NCBI RefSeq assembly: GCF_014197445.1
Contig: NZ_JACIFO010000010.1
Coordinates: 1-64,000, forward strand
Length of the DNA: 64,000 nucleotides
Origin: Mesonia hippocampi
Lineage (GTDB): Bacteria; Bacteroidota; Bacteroidia; Flavobacteriales; Flavobacteriaceae
Direction: 5' to 3'
The notes beneath the pieces were generated by a model. That model did not search any database. It was not told where the DNA came from and saw only the letters and a list, made by a program, of their open reading frames with translations. Both the position numbers and the translations under genes were made by a program. Positions 50,721 to 58,673 of this stretch are shown in pieces (position 1 is the stretch's first letter; each line of letters starts with the position of its first letter).

Positions 50721-51452
50721 TTAATTGTAGATTTTTAAAAATTCTTCAGCTTTATTTTTTATAATATTTATAGTGTTAGAGGATTTATCTGTGTTTTTAA
50801 GTATCCAGTATTTGTTTTCATTCCATTTATGTTCACGTTTAAGACCAGTTCCTTTTTGAGTAATAAATCCCCAAAACCATAAATCATCCCATATCTCTAT
50901 TTCTAAGTTACTATAGTTGTATTCTTTTAATAACTTGTTGATTTTTGAGAAATTCCATTTTATTGTTGAATCTAGTTTATTAAAAATAGAAATTATAACA
51001 GCATCAACAGGTAAATAAAATTCATCATTTTTACCTATAATTTCTGGAACATCATTCCATATTTTTAGTGAATGATGATAGTTACCATTATGAAAATGAA
51101 AAATTGTTTTTACAAATAGAGCAGCTGTTTTTTCTCCCCAGCCATTTTGTGATTTTAGCCCAGTAAAAAGGTTTTTGAAGTTAGCTTCATCTTTCCCTGA
51201 AATAAACTTAACAAAATTTTCAAAGGACTTTAGTGAGTCAGAATTATTATACATTCTAATATAGAATTCAGATAAGTAGTTAATTTTTGGTTGACTTTGA
51301 GTATTCGCGATTTCATATAAAAGCGATATTATTTTTTCTTCAACATTAGAACTATTGGATATGATAGGTAAATAGCCTAATTCTTGAAATTTTTTGTTAT
51401 ATTCTCTATTGCTATCTAAGAATTTATGAAGCTTTATTAATTTATCTATCAT
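50721..51452 (-). CDS. Helix-hairpin-helix (HhH-GPD glycosylase-like) protein
   Basis: A 243-residue soluble protein. NGWGEKTAALF (103-113) resembles the helix-hairpin-helix of base-excision DNA glycosylases (consensus LPGVGxKTA). LPVDAVIISIF (147-157) stands where those enzymes have the catalytic-Asp motif VDTHVxR; the Asp is kept. WDDLWFWGF near 188-196 resembles the end of AGOG-type 8-oxoguanine glycosylases. No Fe-S cysteines are seen. The assignment is my own from motif order. It overlaps the esterase gene by 4 bp. Confidence 0.55.
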   Translation of the reverse strand: MIDKLIKLHKFLDSNREYNKKFQELGYLPIISNSSNVEEKIISLLYEIANTQSQPKINYLSEFYIRMYNNSDSLKSFENFVKFISGKDEANFKNLFTGLKSQNGWGEKTAALFVKTIFHFHNGNYHHSLKIWNDVPEIIGKNDEFYLPVDAVIISIFNKLDSTIKWNFSKINKLLKEYNYSNLEIEIWDDLWFWGFITQKGTGLKREHKWNENKYWILKNTDKSSNTINIIKNKAEEFLKIYN

Positions 51453-52012
51453 TGCTTTTTGTTTAAATGTTTTACTACTAAAGATATATCTTGAAATCGG
51501 TGATCTTGTTGTTCTTTGAAAATATTTAGCGGTTTTTGTAAAGATAATAAGTCGTTTGTAAATTCTTTATAATCTAAAACTTCGTCATTAGTTCCGATAT
51601 AGAAATTAATTACAGCTAAGGGTACATTTTTAATCTCAGGTTGAACCTCTTTTAACCCTTCTATAAATTCTTTATTTACTTTAAATTTTTCAGATGTTTT
51701 AAAGTTTTCTAAAGTTTCACCTAGATGTTTTTTTAACGTGATATATGGCTTATACGATGGATTTATTAAATAGTAATCTTTCTGTTTGAAGAATTGCGAA
51801 AGTATTAGTCCGTAATATCCACCAAGAGAAGTTCCAATAATCGATTGTATGTTTTCTTTTTTAATTAAGTTTTCAAGCGTTAAAAGATCTTCTTTGACGT
51901 TGTTTTTTAACTGCGGACAAAATACTGTGTATCCTTCATTTTGAAGAGTTGTTACTTTTTTGCCTTTACCACTGTTAAATCCATGTATGTATAAAACATT
52001 ATTCAAAGCCAT
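51449..52012 (-). CDS. YqiA/YcfP-like alpha/beta-hydrolase
   Basis: A 187-residue hydrolase of the YqiA/YcfP esterase group. It has the opening LYIHGFNSGKGKK, nucleophile elbow GTSLGGYYGL, and late GTNDEVLDY and DHRFQD segments for Asp and His. I chose the start at 52012 (MALNNVLYIHGF) because the family begins there; a longer start at 52045 adds 11 residues and deeper overlap with the gene upstream. It overlaps the deoxyribonucleotidase gene by 14 bp, so it is translationally coupled to it. Confidence 0.85.
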   Translation of the reverse strand: MALNNVLYIHGFNSGKGKKVTTLQNEGYTVFCPQLKNNVKEDLLTLENLIKKENIQSIIGTSLGGYYGLILSQFFKQKDYYLINPSYKPYITLKKHLGETLENFKTSEKFKVNKEFIEGLKEVQPEIKNVPLAVINFYIGTNDEVLDYKEFTNDLLSLQKPLNIFKEQQDHRFQDISLVVKHLNKKQ

Positions 52013-52472
52013 CTTGAATGTTTTCTTTATTACATAAATAAGCAATTACATCTATCCAGTTTTTATGCTTGCTCTGTCCAAAATGGATATGCTCTCCTTT
52101 AAATTTATCAGCACCATTTGCAAGTCTATCATCTATTAAATAGTCTCCTGAATTTAAGTGTTTATTATGTGATAGAATAAGTCGTTTATATCCAACTTCA
52201 GGAAAATATTTTTGAATCCATAACAACTTATCACTCCAAGCAGAAGGATTTTCCCATGGGGCTGTTGAAAGAAAAAAGACGTCAAAATGTAGTGCTAAAA
52301 AGTTCACCGATTTAACAGCATCCAATTTTGGATTCATTAATGAAAAAATTCCAGGGATTTCATCTTCATTTCCTTGGTATTGTTCTAAAACTCCTTCCTC
52401 TATTTTAGGAAAAGCAGAAGGAAAGTCTACTACGACATTATCCATGTCTATAAAAATTATTTTTTTACTCAT
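51999..52472 (-). CDS. 5'(3')-deoxyribonucleotidase-like HAD phosphatase
   Basis: A 157-residue HAD-superfamily enzyme of the NT5C (5'(3')-deoxyribonucleotidase) group. Motif I is FIDMDNVVVDF (Asp9, Asp11), motif II lies in FFLSTAPWENPSAWSDKL, and motif IV is YLIDDRLANGADKF. The family dephosphorylates deoxyribonucleoside monophosphates, which could restrict or recycle the dNMP pool. It is the first gene of the WYL operon; palindrome site 1 is 35 bp upstream. Confidence 0.92.
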   Translation of the reverse strand: MSKKIIFIDMDNVVVDFPSAFPKIEEGVLEQYQGNEDEIPGIFSLMNPKLDAVKSVNFLALHFDVFFLSTAPWENPSAWSDKLLWIQKYFPEVGYKRLILSHNKHLNSGDYLIDDRLANGADKFKGEHIHFGQSKHKNWIDVIAYLCNKENIQDGFE

Positions 52473-52506
52473 TCTTAAATGTTTTAGTAAAATATATTAT
52501 GATGTA

Positions 52507-52525
52507 ACGACAAAGCATGTCGTAG
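52507..52525 (-). promoter_or_regulatory. WYL-type site 1, upstream of the WYL operon
   Basis: ACGACA-AAGCA-TGTCGT followed by AG: a perfect 6-bp inverted repeat with a 5-bp spacer, 35 bp upstream of the first gene of the operon that encodes the WYL regulator. It would mediate autoregulation. Confidence 0.7.
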
Positions 52526-52532
52526 AGAAATG

Positions 52533-54491
52533 TTAATTTATAACTTCTATAAAATACTCGTAAATCATTACCATAGCCAAGGTGTCAAGTTCACAATATT
52601 TTAAAAGTCCTTTTTTAATTTCGTTACGTTCTTTAATGCTCATTTCTTGATACTGTAACTTAGCGTAGGCTACTAAAGCAGCACCACCGTTAGCAATTTC
52701 ATCAAGTTCTGAAATAGTTTGCTCTAATTGCTCGTCTGTCCAATTATTAAAGAGAGGAGGAAGTATTTTATATGGATTGATTATTTGATTTTCTTCCATT
52801 TTTAAGAAGGTAAAATCATCTGGAAAATTTTTACTGGTTAGGTTAATGTCTTTAATAGGTTTACTGTACTTATTTTGTAAAAATGCACTAGAGTTTAAAG
52901 CAGCTGGTAAAACGCTTTTAATGGAGTTTGATCCTTTAGTATAAGGATCGTAGTAATAGTCTTTTACCACTTTCCATAAATCAATCATATCTCTTTCACC
53001 AGACCATGTAGATGAACTGTTTCCTGTGTTATGAGATATTGATTTAATAAATTCAAGTAATTCTTCTGTATCAGGTTCATTGCTATTTAAAAGTTGTTTG
53101 TAAATAGCATTAACTATAGTGTTTTCATGATTGTGGTATCTGAAAATACTTCCGTTATTACTTTCTAGAGATTTTTTTAAGGCTCTTATAAAATCAAAAT
53201 TAGGAAACTCTCCAGGTGAGGTGTTTAGGTATTCTGAATAATGTTCTATACGACCATCTTCATACACTATGTGATGTGAAAATTGAAAGGCAGTTTGCTC
53301 GTAAGGAGTTCTTCCTTTTGTGAAAGGAATTGCCACAGCAGAAGTTTCGAAATCAATGAAGTTTAAAGGGTACACCCAAGAATTTATTTCATCTCTTAAC
53401 CCTTCAATTTCTATGTATGGAGTAGTGTCATTATTGTTTTCTTTTTCTATTTGAATAAGTTGTCTTTCTGAAGTAGATATTTTTCCTGCTTCTAGCTTTA
53501 GACTCAAGTCATTTTCGGTAAGTTGATGCATAAAGAATTTTTCTTCTTCATTCATTAATTTTTTGCTACCTCTAAAATTATTTATTTCATAAGTCTTTGG
53601 ACTATCTATTTTAGTTTCAGAAAGATTTAATTGATGTGTCCAGCACTCATGAAAGCCACTTTTTTGAGATGGAGTAGGAGTAGTATGAAATTCACACCCT
53701 TTACAATGATGTCCAATGGGAGTGAAAATTTTTATATCCATTTTATAATGATGTAAATAAAAATTTACTAGCTCTTCAAAAGACTTATCTAGATTTAGTG
53801 GATTATTTGTATGAATGTGTTCAATCTCTTGATTAATATCTATATAAGCTAGTATAGGCTCACCTAAATCATCAATTGTTAAACTATCAGGTTTAATAAT
53901 TCCTGTTCTTAAATCTGAGTTTTGAGTAATTCTAAAAAGTTGGTTTAATCCATTAACGGAAGCTACTGCATCTTTATTTGCTAGGTTTAGTTCACATGAT
54001 ATTTTCCAGTCAGGATAGCAAAGTTGCATAACATATTTTTGAAATGCTACGTCGTATAAATAAGATGTCCAACCTCCCATTCCTCCATTTTTATTAAGAA
54101 AAGAGTTGTGACTAGTAGCGTTTATAGATTTAGCTTTTACTTCGATTAATCGAATGTTGTTTCCTTGTTTGTGTAAAATATCTACCCTAATAAATAGATC
54201 GTTTATTAAAAATGCAGCTTCAAAAATGGTAATATTTTCTTGTAGAAGTAACTCTTGAGTTTTATCTGCTAAACTTTGATAGTTCCAATCTTCACCTAAA
54301 ATAGCAATTCCATCAGGAAAATACATTCTAGCTAGCTCTTCTACTTGAAATCCACCTTGCGCCAAACTTTCTAAGAAAGGATCACTGTCTTGAGTGTTTT
54401 CATATTCACTTTTTTTTGTGTAATAAAGTTTGGTTGGACAATCTAAAGCCTGTTTAAATCTAGATTTTGTTAGTAGTCTTTGTTTTTTCAT
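52533..54491 (-). CDS. DUF2779 protein: Cas4-like nuclease fused to DEDD-type exonuclease-like domain
   Basis: A 652-residue protein. The N-terminal part (1-290) looks like a Cas4/RecB nuclease: Glu91 (IFEAAFL), Asp104 (FIRVDIL), Glu117-x-Lys119 (RLIEVKAKS), and four cysteines in the Cas4 iron-sulfur layout (Cys18, then Cys263, Cys266 and Cys283). The C-terminal DUF2779 part starts NFIDFETSAVAIPF (Asp380, Glu382), the first motif of DEDD 3'-5' exonucleases, with a late ELDTLAMVMIYEYF segment. It should process DNA ends. It is a single gene with palindrome site 2 upstream, so likely co-regulated with the WYL operon. Confidence 0.85.
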   Translation of the reverse strand: MKKQRLLTKSRFKQALDCPTKLYYTKKSEYENTQDSDPFLESLAQGGFQVEELARMYFPDGIAILGEDWNYQSLADKTQELLLQENITIFEAAFLINDLFIRVDILHKQGNNIRLIEVKAKSINATSHNSFLNKNGGMGGWTSYLYDVAFQKYVMQLCYPDWKISCELNLANKDAVASVNGLNQLFRITQNSDLRTGIIKPDSLTIDDLGEPILAYIDINQEIEHIHTNNPLNLDKSFEELVNFYLHHYKMDIKIFTPIGHHCKGCEFHTTPTPSQKSGFHECWTHQLNLSETKIDSPKTYEINNFRGSKKLMNEEEKFFMHQLTENDLSLKLEAGKISTSERQLIQIEKENNNDTTPYIEIEGLRDEINSWVYPLNFIDFETSAVAIPFTKGRTPYEQTAFQFSHHIVYEDGRIEHYSEYLNTSPGEFPNFDFIRALKKSLESNNGSIFRYHNHENTIVNAIYKQLLNSNEPDTEELLEFIKSISHNTGNSSSTWSGERDMIDLWKVVKDYYYDPYTKGSNSIKSVLPAALNSSAFLQNKYSKPIKDINLTSKNFPDDFTFLKMEENQIINPYKILPPLFNNWTDEQLEQTISELDEIANGGAALVAYAKLQYQEMSIKERNEIKKGLLKYCELDTLAMVMIYEYFIEVIN

Positions 54492-54531
54492 AGCAAGTAA
54501 AAATTTATGAGTACTAATTAAATTATTACTA

Positions 54532-54550
54532 ATGACAATCTATGTCGTAG
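54532..54550 (-). promoter_or_regulatory. WYL-type site 2, upstream of DUF2779 gene
   Basis: ATGACA-ATCTA-TGTCGT followed by AG, 41 bp upstream of the start codon, with the same spacing as site 1. Confidence 0.7.
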
Positions 54551-54728
54551 TTTCTTTATATTTTCATATAAATATGGAATTATATAATTCTATTTAAAAG
54601 AAAGTCTTTTCATAGTATCAAAAAATGCTTTATATAAAGCTCTCTACTTCATTTACCTAATTAATAGAAATTTTTAGATTTTTTAATTTTCTAAATAAGT
54701 ACTAGTTAGGTTTTCTATAGTTTATTTG
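54551..54728. other. AT-rich gap between DUF2779 and DUF262 genes
   Basis: No gene or strong hairpin is seen. It separates the WYL-linked DUF2779 gene from the 3' end of the DUF262 pair. Confidence 0.4.
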
Positions 54729-56642
54729 TTAGTTAGATTTTTCATAATTGAAGTTTACAAGTTTCGATTTCATCTCAAGTGTATGAGCTTTTATTTCTTT
54801 TTCTCCCCAATTATCAATATCGTCCATCATTAATTGTTGTTTCAAACTATCTGGTCCAACTTTTATGTAATAATCTTTTTTAGCAGAAGGTAAATGATTA
54901 CTCAATCTAGAGTTTTTACTACTGCTTATTAAGCATAAGTTTCCAAACAAATCGTATATAGATTTATCAATTGCATGCTCTTTTGAAATAGGGTTTTGAG
55001 GATAGTAATGCTCTACAGAACTCCTAAAAGTAAACTCAAAAGATGAAGAGCCGTTTACGTTTTCTTTCCATAAAATATAATCTAAATAATTGAAAACGAA
55101 GTTTTCAACAGCTGTTCCTCTATCTAATAAAGCTAATTCATAATTGTTATTTACTGTGATAGCATTATTTTTATATATTATGTCATAATAATCTACAGGC
55201 TCTCCCTTTATTATATATCTATCAAACAAATAAGCTTTGGATAAATTTTGTAAATACTCTATATAATCTTTTTCTACTATTTTATCCTTATTAAATAAAT
55301 AATTCAAACAAGCATTTAACCAATGTTTATAGACTAGAGTAGGTGTAGAAACATGAAACATTGAAACCAACATTATAAGTTCTTTATTTAAGGCTTCATC
55401 ATCAAAGCTATTTACATAACTTACTTTATTACCTGCATACCATTTTAGTTTTTTTAAACTCCATTGGTCTTTTTCTTTTATAAATTCTCTTTTAATTACA
55501 AATTGATCAAATAAGTGTTTAATCTTTAATAGACTAAAGCCAAAATCCTTAACGAATTCAATTTGTTTTTGTTTATCAGGATTTCTTAAATAAACATCAA
55601 ATACATCTATTAGTCTTTTATCATCTAATGGTACATTTGTTTTTGTTTGAATTCGTAAAACGTGAAGTAAAAAGTTTGAGAAGTTAATCACCGAGTTAAA
55701 ACGCTCTGGAGCATCTTCTTTTTCTTCCGTATTATGTTCAAACTTTCCTCTGTATGTAATTATTTCATCTATAGTAATTTTTTTCCTATCGTTTTCTTCT
55801 ATTTTATTTATTTGTAGCTCTGCTAATTCTTCTAATGAGGAAACCTTTAATTTATTCCAATTATTATATGTAAAGATTTTATCTCGTTGTGATGTGGTAA
55901 AGCCATATTGAACATAACGTTCCATATCTGAGCAAGCTTCCCATACTTGGTTAAAAGTTTTATTAAGTTTTTCATCATCTTTTAAAATCTCAAGCATATT
56001 AGCTTTTAATATTTCGTGTTTTTCTAATTGTTCGCCACGATTATTCATTATTTCAAAATAATGGTTTAAATCGGTTTCTTCTGGCACAGAAACCCTTACT
56101 AAACGAACATTTTTAGTAAGATAATTATAAAAAAGTGTTACCTTTTCTTCTGTATCTAAAAACCTATAAAGCACTTTTTCAGCATCAAAATAACGCTGCT
56201 TTATATTTGTGTTGTAATCTTTATTAGCGATAAATGAAACTCTTGTACTTTGATGGTTGTTTATCACGTTTAAAGTATCTGTAGATTTTTTTCGGCTGTC
56301 AAAACTTAAATTTAACTGATATTTAATTTTATTTTCTATTTGGACATTAAATATTCGATGGATAGCATTAATTATAATATTTAAGGTTGTTAAACGTTGT
56401 TGTCCGTCTATGGTTTCGTAAATAACCTCACCCTCTGAATGACGTTCGTAAACAACCAAAGTACCTATATAATAATTTGTTTTAGCTTTTTCTTTATCAA
56501 ATGCATAATCAGAAATATCTTGAATTAATTGTGTTATTTCACCTAATCCCCAAGTATAATTTCTTTGATAAATAGGAATTACATAGACATCATTATTTTC
56601 AAATAATGATTGTACAGAAAAAGAAGGTATCTTGTTACTCAT
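54729..56642 (-). CDS. DUF262 + DUF1524 (GmrSD-type) protein
   Basis: A 637-residue protein with the two parts of type IV restriction enzymes of the GmrSD kind. The N-terminal DUF262 domain has IPIYQRNYTWGLGEI and the DGQQR motif (ETIDGQQRLTTL), a ParB/Srx-like nucleotide-hydrolysing fold. The C-terminal DUF1524 domain has the HNH-type motif EHYYPQNP followed by LFGNLCLISSSKNSRLSNH. GmrSD cuts DNA carrying modified bases such as glucosylated hydroxymethylcytosine. It overlaps the second DUF262 gene by 8 bp. Confidence 0.92.
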   Translation of the reverse strand: MSNKIPSFSVQSLFENNDVYVIPIYQRNYTWGLGEITQLIQDISDYAFDKEKAKTNYYIGTLVVYERHSEGEVIYETIDGQQRLTTLNIIINAIHRIFNVQIENKIKYQLNLSFDSRKKSTDTLNVINNHQSTRVSFIANKDYNTNIKQRYFDAEKVLYRFLDTEEKVTLFYNYLTKNVRLVRVSVPEETDLNHYFEIMNNRGEQLEKHEILKANMLEILKDDEKLNKTFNQVWEACSDMERYVQYGFTTSQRDKIFTYNNWNKLKVSSLEELAELQINKIEENDRKKITIDEIITYRGKFEHNTEEKEDAPERFNSVINFSNFLLHVLRIQTKTNVPLDDKRLIDVFDVYLRNPDKQKQIEFVKDFGFSLLKIKHLFDQFVIKREFIKEKDQWSLKKLKWYAGNKVSYVNSFDDEALNKELIMLVSMFHVSTPTLVYKHWLNACLNYLFNKDKIVEKDYIEYLQNLSKAYLFDRYIIKGEPVDYYDIIYKNNAITVNNNYELALLDRGTAVENFVFNYLDYILWKENVNGSSSFEFTFRSSVEHYYPQNPISKEHAIDKSIYDLFGNLCLISSSKNSRLSNHLPSAKKDYYIKVGPDSLKQQLMMDDIDNWGEKEIKAHTLEMKSKLVNFNYEKSN

Positions 56643-58008
56643 AGATATAGTTCATTTTAGAAAATAAGTTTTTAATAGCTTCTGTTTTATTTGAAGCTAT
56701 TAAATCATTTTGATTTAATATTTCCATTTTAATATTTAAAAAGTCAGATGGTTTTAAAGCTTCTTTTATTGTTTTAAAAACGAATGGATAATTTAGAGCA
56801 TAATTATCGATTGAAGCTAACTGTACACTATGATAGGTTAGACGAATACTATAAGCCCAAATAAAAATACGTTCAATAGCTCGTTCTATTTCGGCAACAC
56901 CAAACTTATCTATATAGAAAATTAAAGCGCAATCAAATAAATTACGGACATATTTATCGCCAGTTCTATTTCTACCTTCATATTTATCTAAAGTACTCAA
57001 AACCTCATAAGCAATACTATCTTCTTTTGCACTTATTTTTAAGTTTTCAATCACTTTAACATAATGATTAATCATTTCAAAAAAGCGCTTTCCATTTATA
57101 GTTACTTGATCTAATTGAAACGGATAGGTCATATTGTTTTTATCTATTCTTCTATTGAAGTCTTGATTGTAAGCTTCTACATAAAAATGACTTATTCGGT
57201 AAATACTTGCAAATGGAAAAGGTTCGTTTACACTTGGGCTAATACCTTTAAATACCTCTATATCGCCTTTTGTAAATTTCCTAGCAGATTTAGAATTTGC
57301 CCAATTTTTAATGCGATATAAATAATTGGCAAAGGTTCGTTTTAGCTGCTCTAATTCCATTTCTTCCCATTTATCTACTGTTTTTATACGTTCATCTTCT
57401 GAAGTGTTATCCATCATTTCACGTAAATGAAATGCTTTTAATAAATCGTGCGGAGCTAAATCTACCCCACGTGTGTTTTGAGAGTCGAAAAATTGAAAGG
57501 CTTCTGAGATATCATTTAATATCACCTTAACCACCTCGCAATGCTCGTAAAAAAAATATACGGTATCTACATCAAAGTCTGCTATTCTACGCTGAATTTC
57601 TAAATAGTTTTCTCTAATGTTATTTTTGCTTACTTGATTGGTAAAAGAAAGCTTTTGTGTAAGTTCTAAAGAGGGAATATTTAAATTAACATTTTTTAGT
57701 TTTTTTACTAAATCTACATTATTCTGTATAGCTAATCCAATAAGCAGTAAGGTTATAGTACGTTGCTGTCCATCTACAATATTTAGCTTATCATGTTCAT
57801 CTAAATGATATACAATAGTGCCTAAACGATAAGCGGGTTTTTGTTTAAAAAATAAAATATCATCTAATAACTGATTTACATTTTTACTAGACCATTTATA
57901 GGGACGTTGATAATTAGGGATTTCTAGATTAGTGGTGCTAAGTAGTTGTTTTACGGTAATAATATCAGGCTGTATTACTGAATCTTTTTTGGATGGATTT
58001 TTGGTCAT
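56635..58008 (-). CDS. DUF262 protein, partner of the DUF262-DUF1524 gene
   Basis: A 457-residue DUF262 protein with IPNYQRPYKWSSKNV and VDGQQRTITLLLIG, the nucleotide-hydrolysing motifs. No EHxxPQ nuclease motif is visible at its C-terminus, so it probably is a regulatory or sensing subunit. It is the first gene of the pair; the second begins inside its last codons. Two DUF262 proteins in tandem, one with and one without HNH, are seen in defence islands, and the pair is likely one complex. No WYL palindrome is seen upstream. Confidence 0.9.
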   Translation of the reverse strand: MTKNPSKKDSVIQPDIITVKQLLSTTNLEIPNYQRPYKWSSKNVNQLLDDILFFKQKPAYRLGTIVYHLDEHDKLNIVDGQQRTITLLLIGLAIQNNVDLVKKLKNVNLNIPSLELTQKLSFTNQVSKNNIRENYLEIQRRIADFDVDTVYFFYEHCEVVKVILNDISEAFQFFDSQNTRGVDLAPHDLLKAFHLREMMDNTSEDERIKTVDKWEEMELEQLKRTFANYLYRIKNWANSKSARKFTKGDIEVFKGISPSVNEPFPFASIYRISHFYVEAYNQDFNRRIDKNNMTYPFQLDQVTINGKRFFEMINHYVKVIENLKISAKEDSIAYEVLSTLDKYEGRNRTGDKYVRNLFDCALIFYIDKFGVAEIERAIERIFIWAYSIRLTYHSVQLASIDNYALNYPFVFKTIKEALKPSDFLNIKMEILNQNDLIASNKTEAIKNLFSKMNYIYE

Positions 58009-58066
58009 AATTCATTTACTTTTCTTTAACGGACATTTTTATTTTAATGATTGCCAAAATATTTAG

Positions 58067-58120
58067 TAGACTACTTTTATATTCTTACAGTGTTTTATTC
58101 ATTATGTGAGTAGTAGTCTA
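58067..58120. repeat. 9-bp inverted repeat upstream of DUF262 pair
   Basis: TAGACTACT (58067-58075) and AGTAGTCTA (58112-58120) are 36 bp apart in the gap between the DUF262 pair and the small acidic gene. Possible operator or weak terminator of the small gene. Confidence 0.4.
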
Positions 58121-58134
58121 AAAAATAAGAGAGC

Positions 58135-58449
58135 TTAATCGCTCCCATATATACTGTCAAAATTCATAGACTCTTCATCAAAATCGTCATCATGCCTGTC
58201 AGGAAACATTATATCTAAGGTAGCTTTTTCGTCGTAAAAATCATTAGCTTTTTTAAAACGTTTAATTCTTTTCTGAAGTTTCTCAAAAGCATTAAACTCA
58301 GGGCTATCAAAATCTCTTAAAAAATAATCTCGATCAGAAGAAAGTTGTTCTTCTAAGGCGTAAATTTTTTCTTCAAGTGTATCTTGATCTAACTCCTCTG
58401 CTTCATTTTCAATTTCTTCAAATTGATTTATATAATCTTGAATACTCAT
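58135..58449 (-). CDS. Small acidic coiled protein, WYL-type operator upstream
   Basis: A 104-residue very acidic, helical protein (many Glu/Asp, e.g. FEEIENEAEELDQDTLEEKI), with no known domain. It might mimic DNA or act as an inhibitor; its charge is the only clue. A perfect copy of the palindrome is 35 bp upstream, so it belongs to the same inferred regulon as DUF2779 and the WYL operon. Confidence 0.7.
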   Translation of the reverse strand: MSIQDYINQFEEIENEAEELDQDTLEEKIYALEEQLSSDRDYFLRDFDSPEFNAFEKLQKRIKRFKKANDFYDEKATLDIMFPDRHDDDFDEESMNFDSIYGSD

Positions 58450-58483
58450 TGTTTTATTTTAATAGGCAAAGTAAATGAAATAT

Positions 58484-58502
58484 ATGACAAGCTATGTCAC
58501 AG
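58484..58502 (-). promoter_or_regulatory. WYL-type site 3, upstream of the small acidic gene
   Basis: ATGACA-AGCTA-TGTCAC followed by AG: TGACA/TGTCA is a perfect inverted repeat with a 5-bp spacer, 35 bp before the start codon. Confidence 0.7.
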
Positions 58503-58673
58503 TATACCTTATTTACTATATTTTATTCATAGGTTTTAAAAATACTAAAACATACATTTATATAATTATGGATTTCCTTAATTATATGATTGTATATTTA
58601 TAAAAAGCAACTGCTAAAAATAGGAGTAATGCTTTTCGTAGGACACATTGTTGTGTATTTATCTTTATTTGTT

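Noticed and set aside
58067-58120. Inverted repeat TAGACTACT/AGTAGTCTA as a further regulatory site of the WYL group
   Set aside because: Sequence and spacing do not match the RTGACA-N5-TGTCRY sites; kept only as a low-confidence repeat.
58635-58655. GTAGGACACATTGTTGTGTA as a fifth palindrome copy
   Set aside because: Half-sites and spacing differ, and it lies just past the AbiEii stop codon rather than at a start codon.
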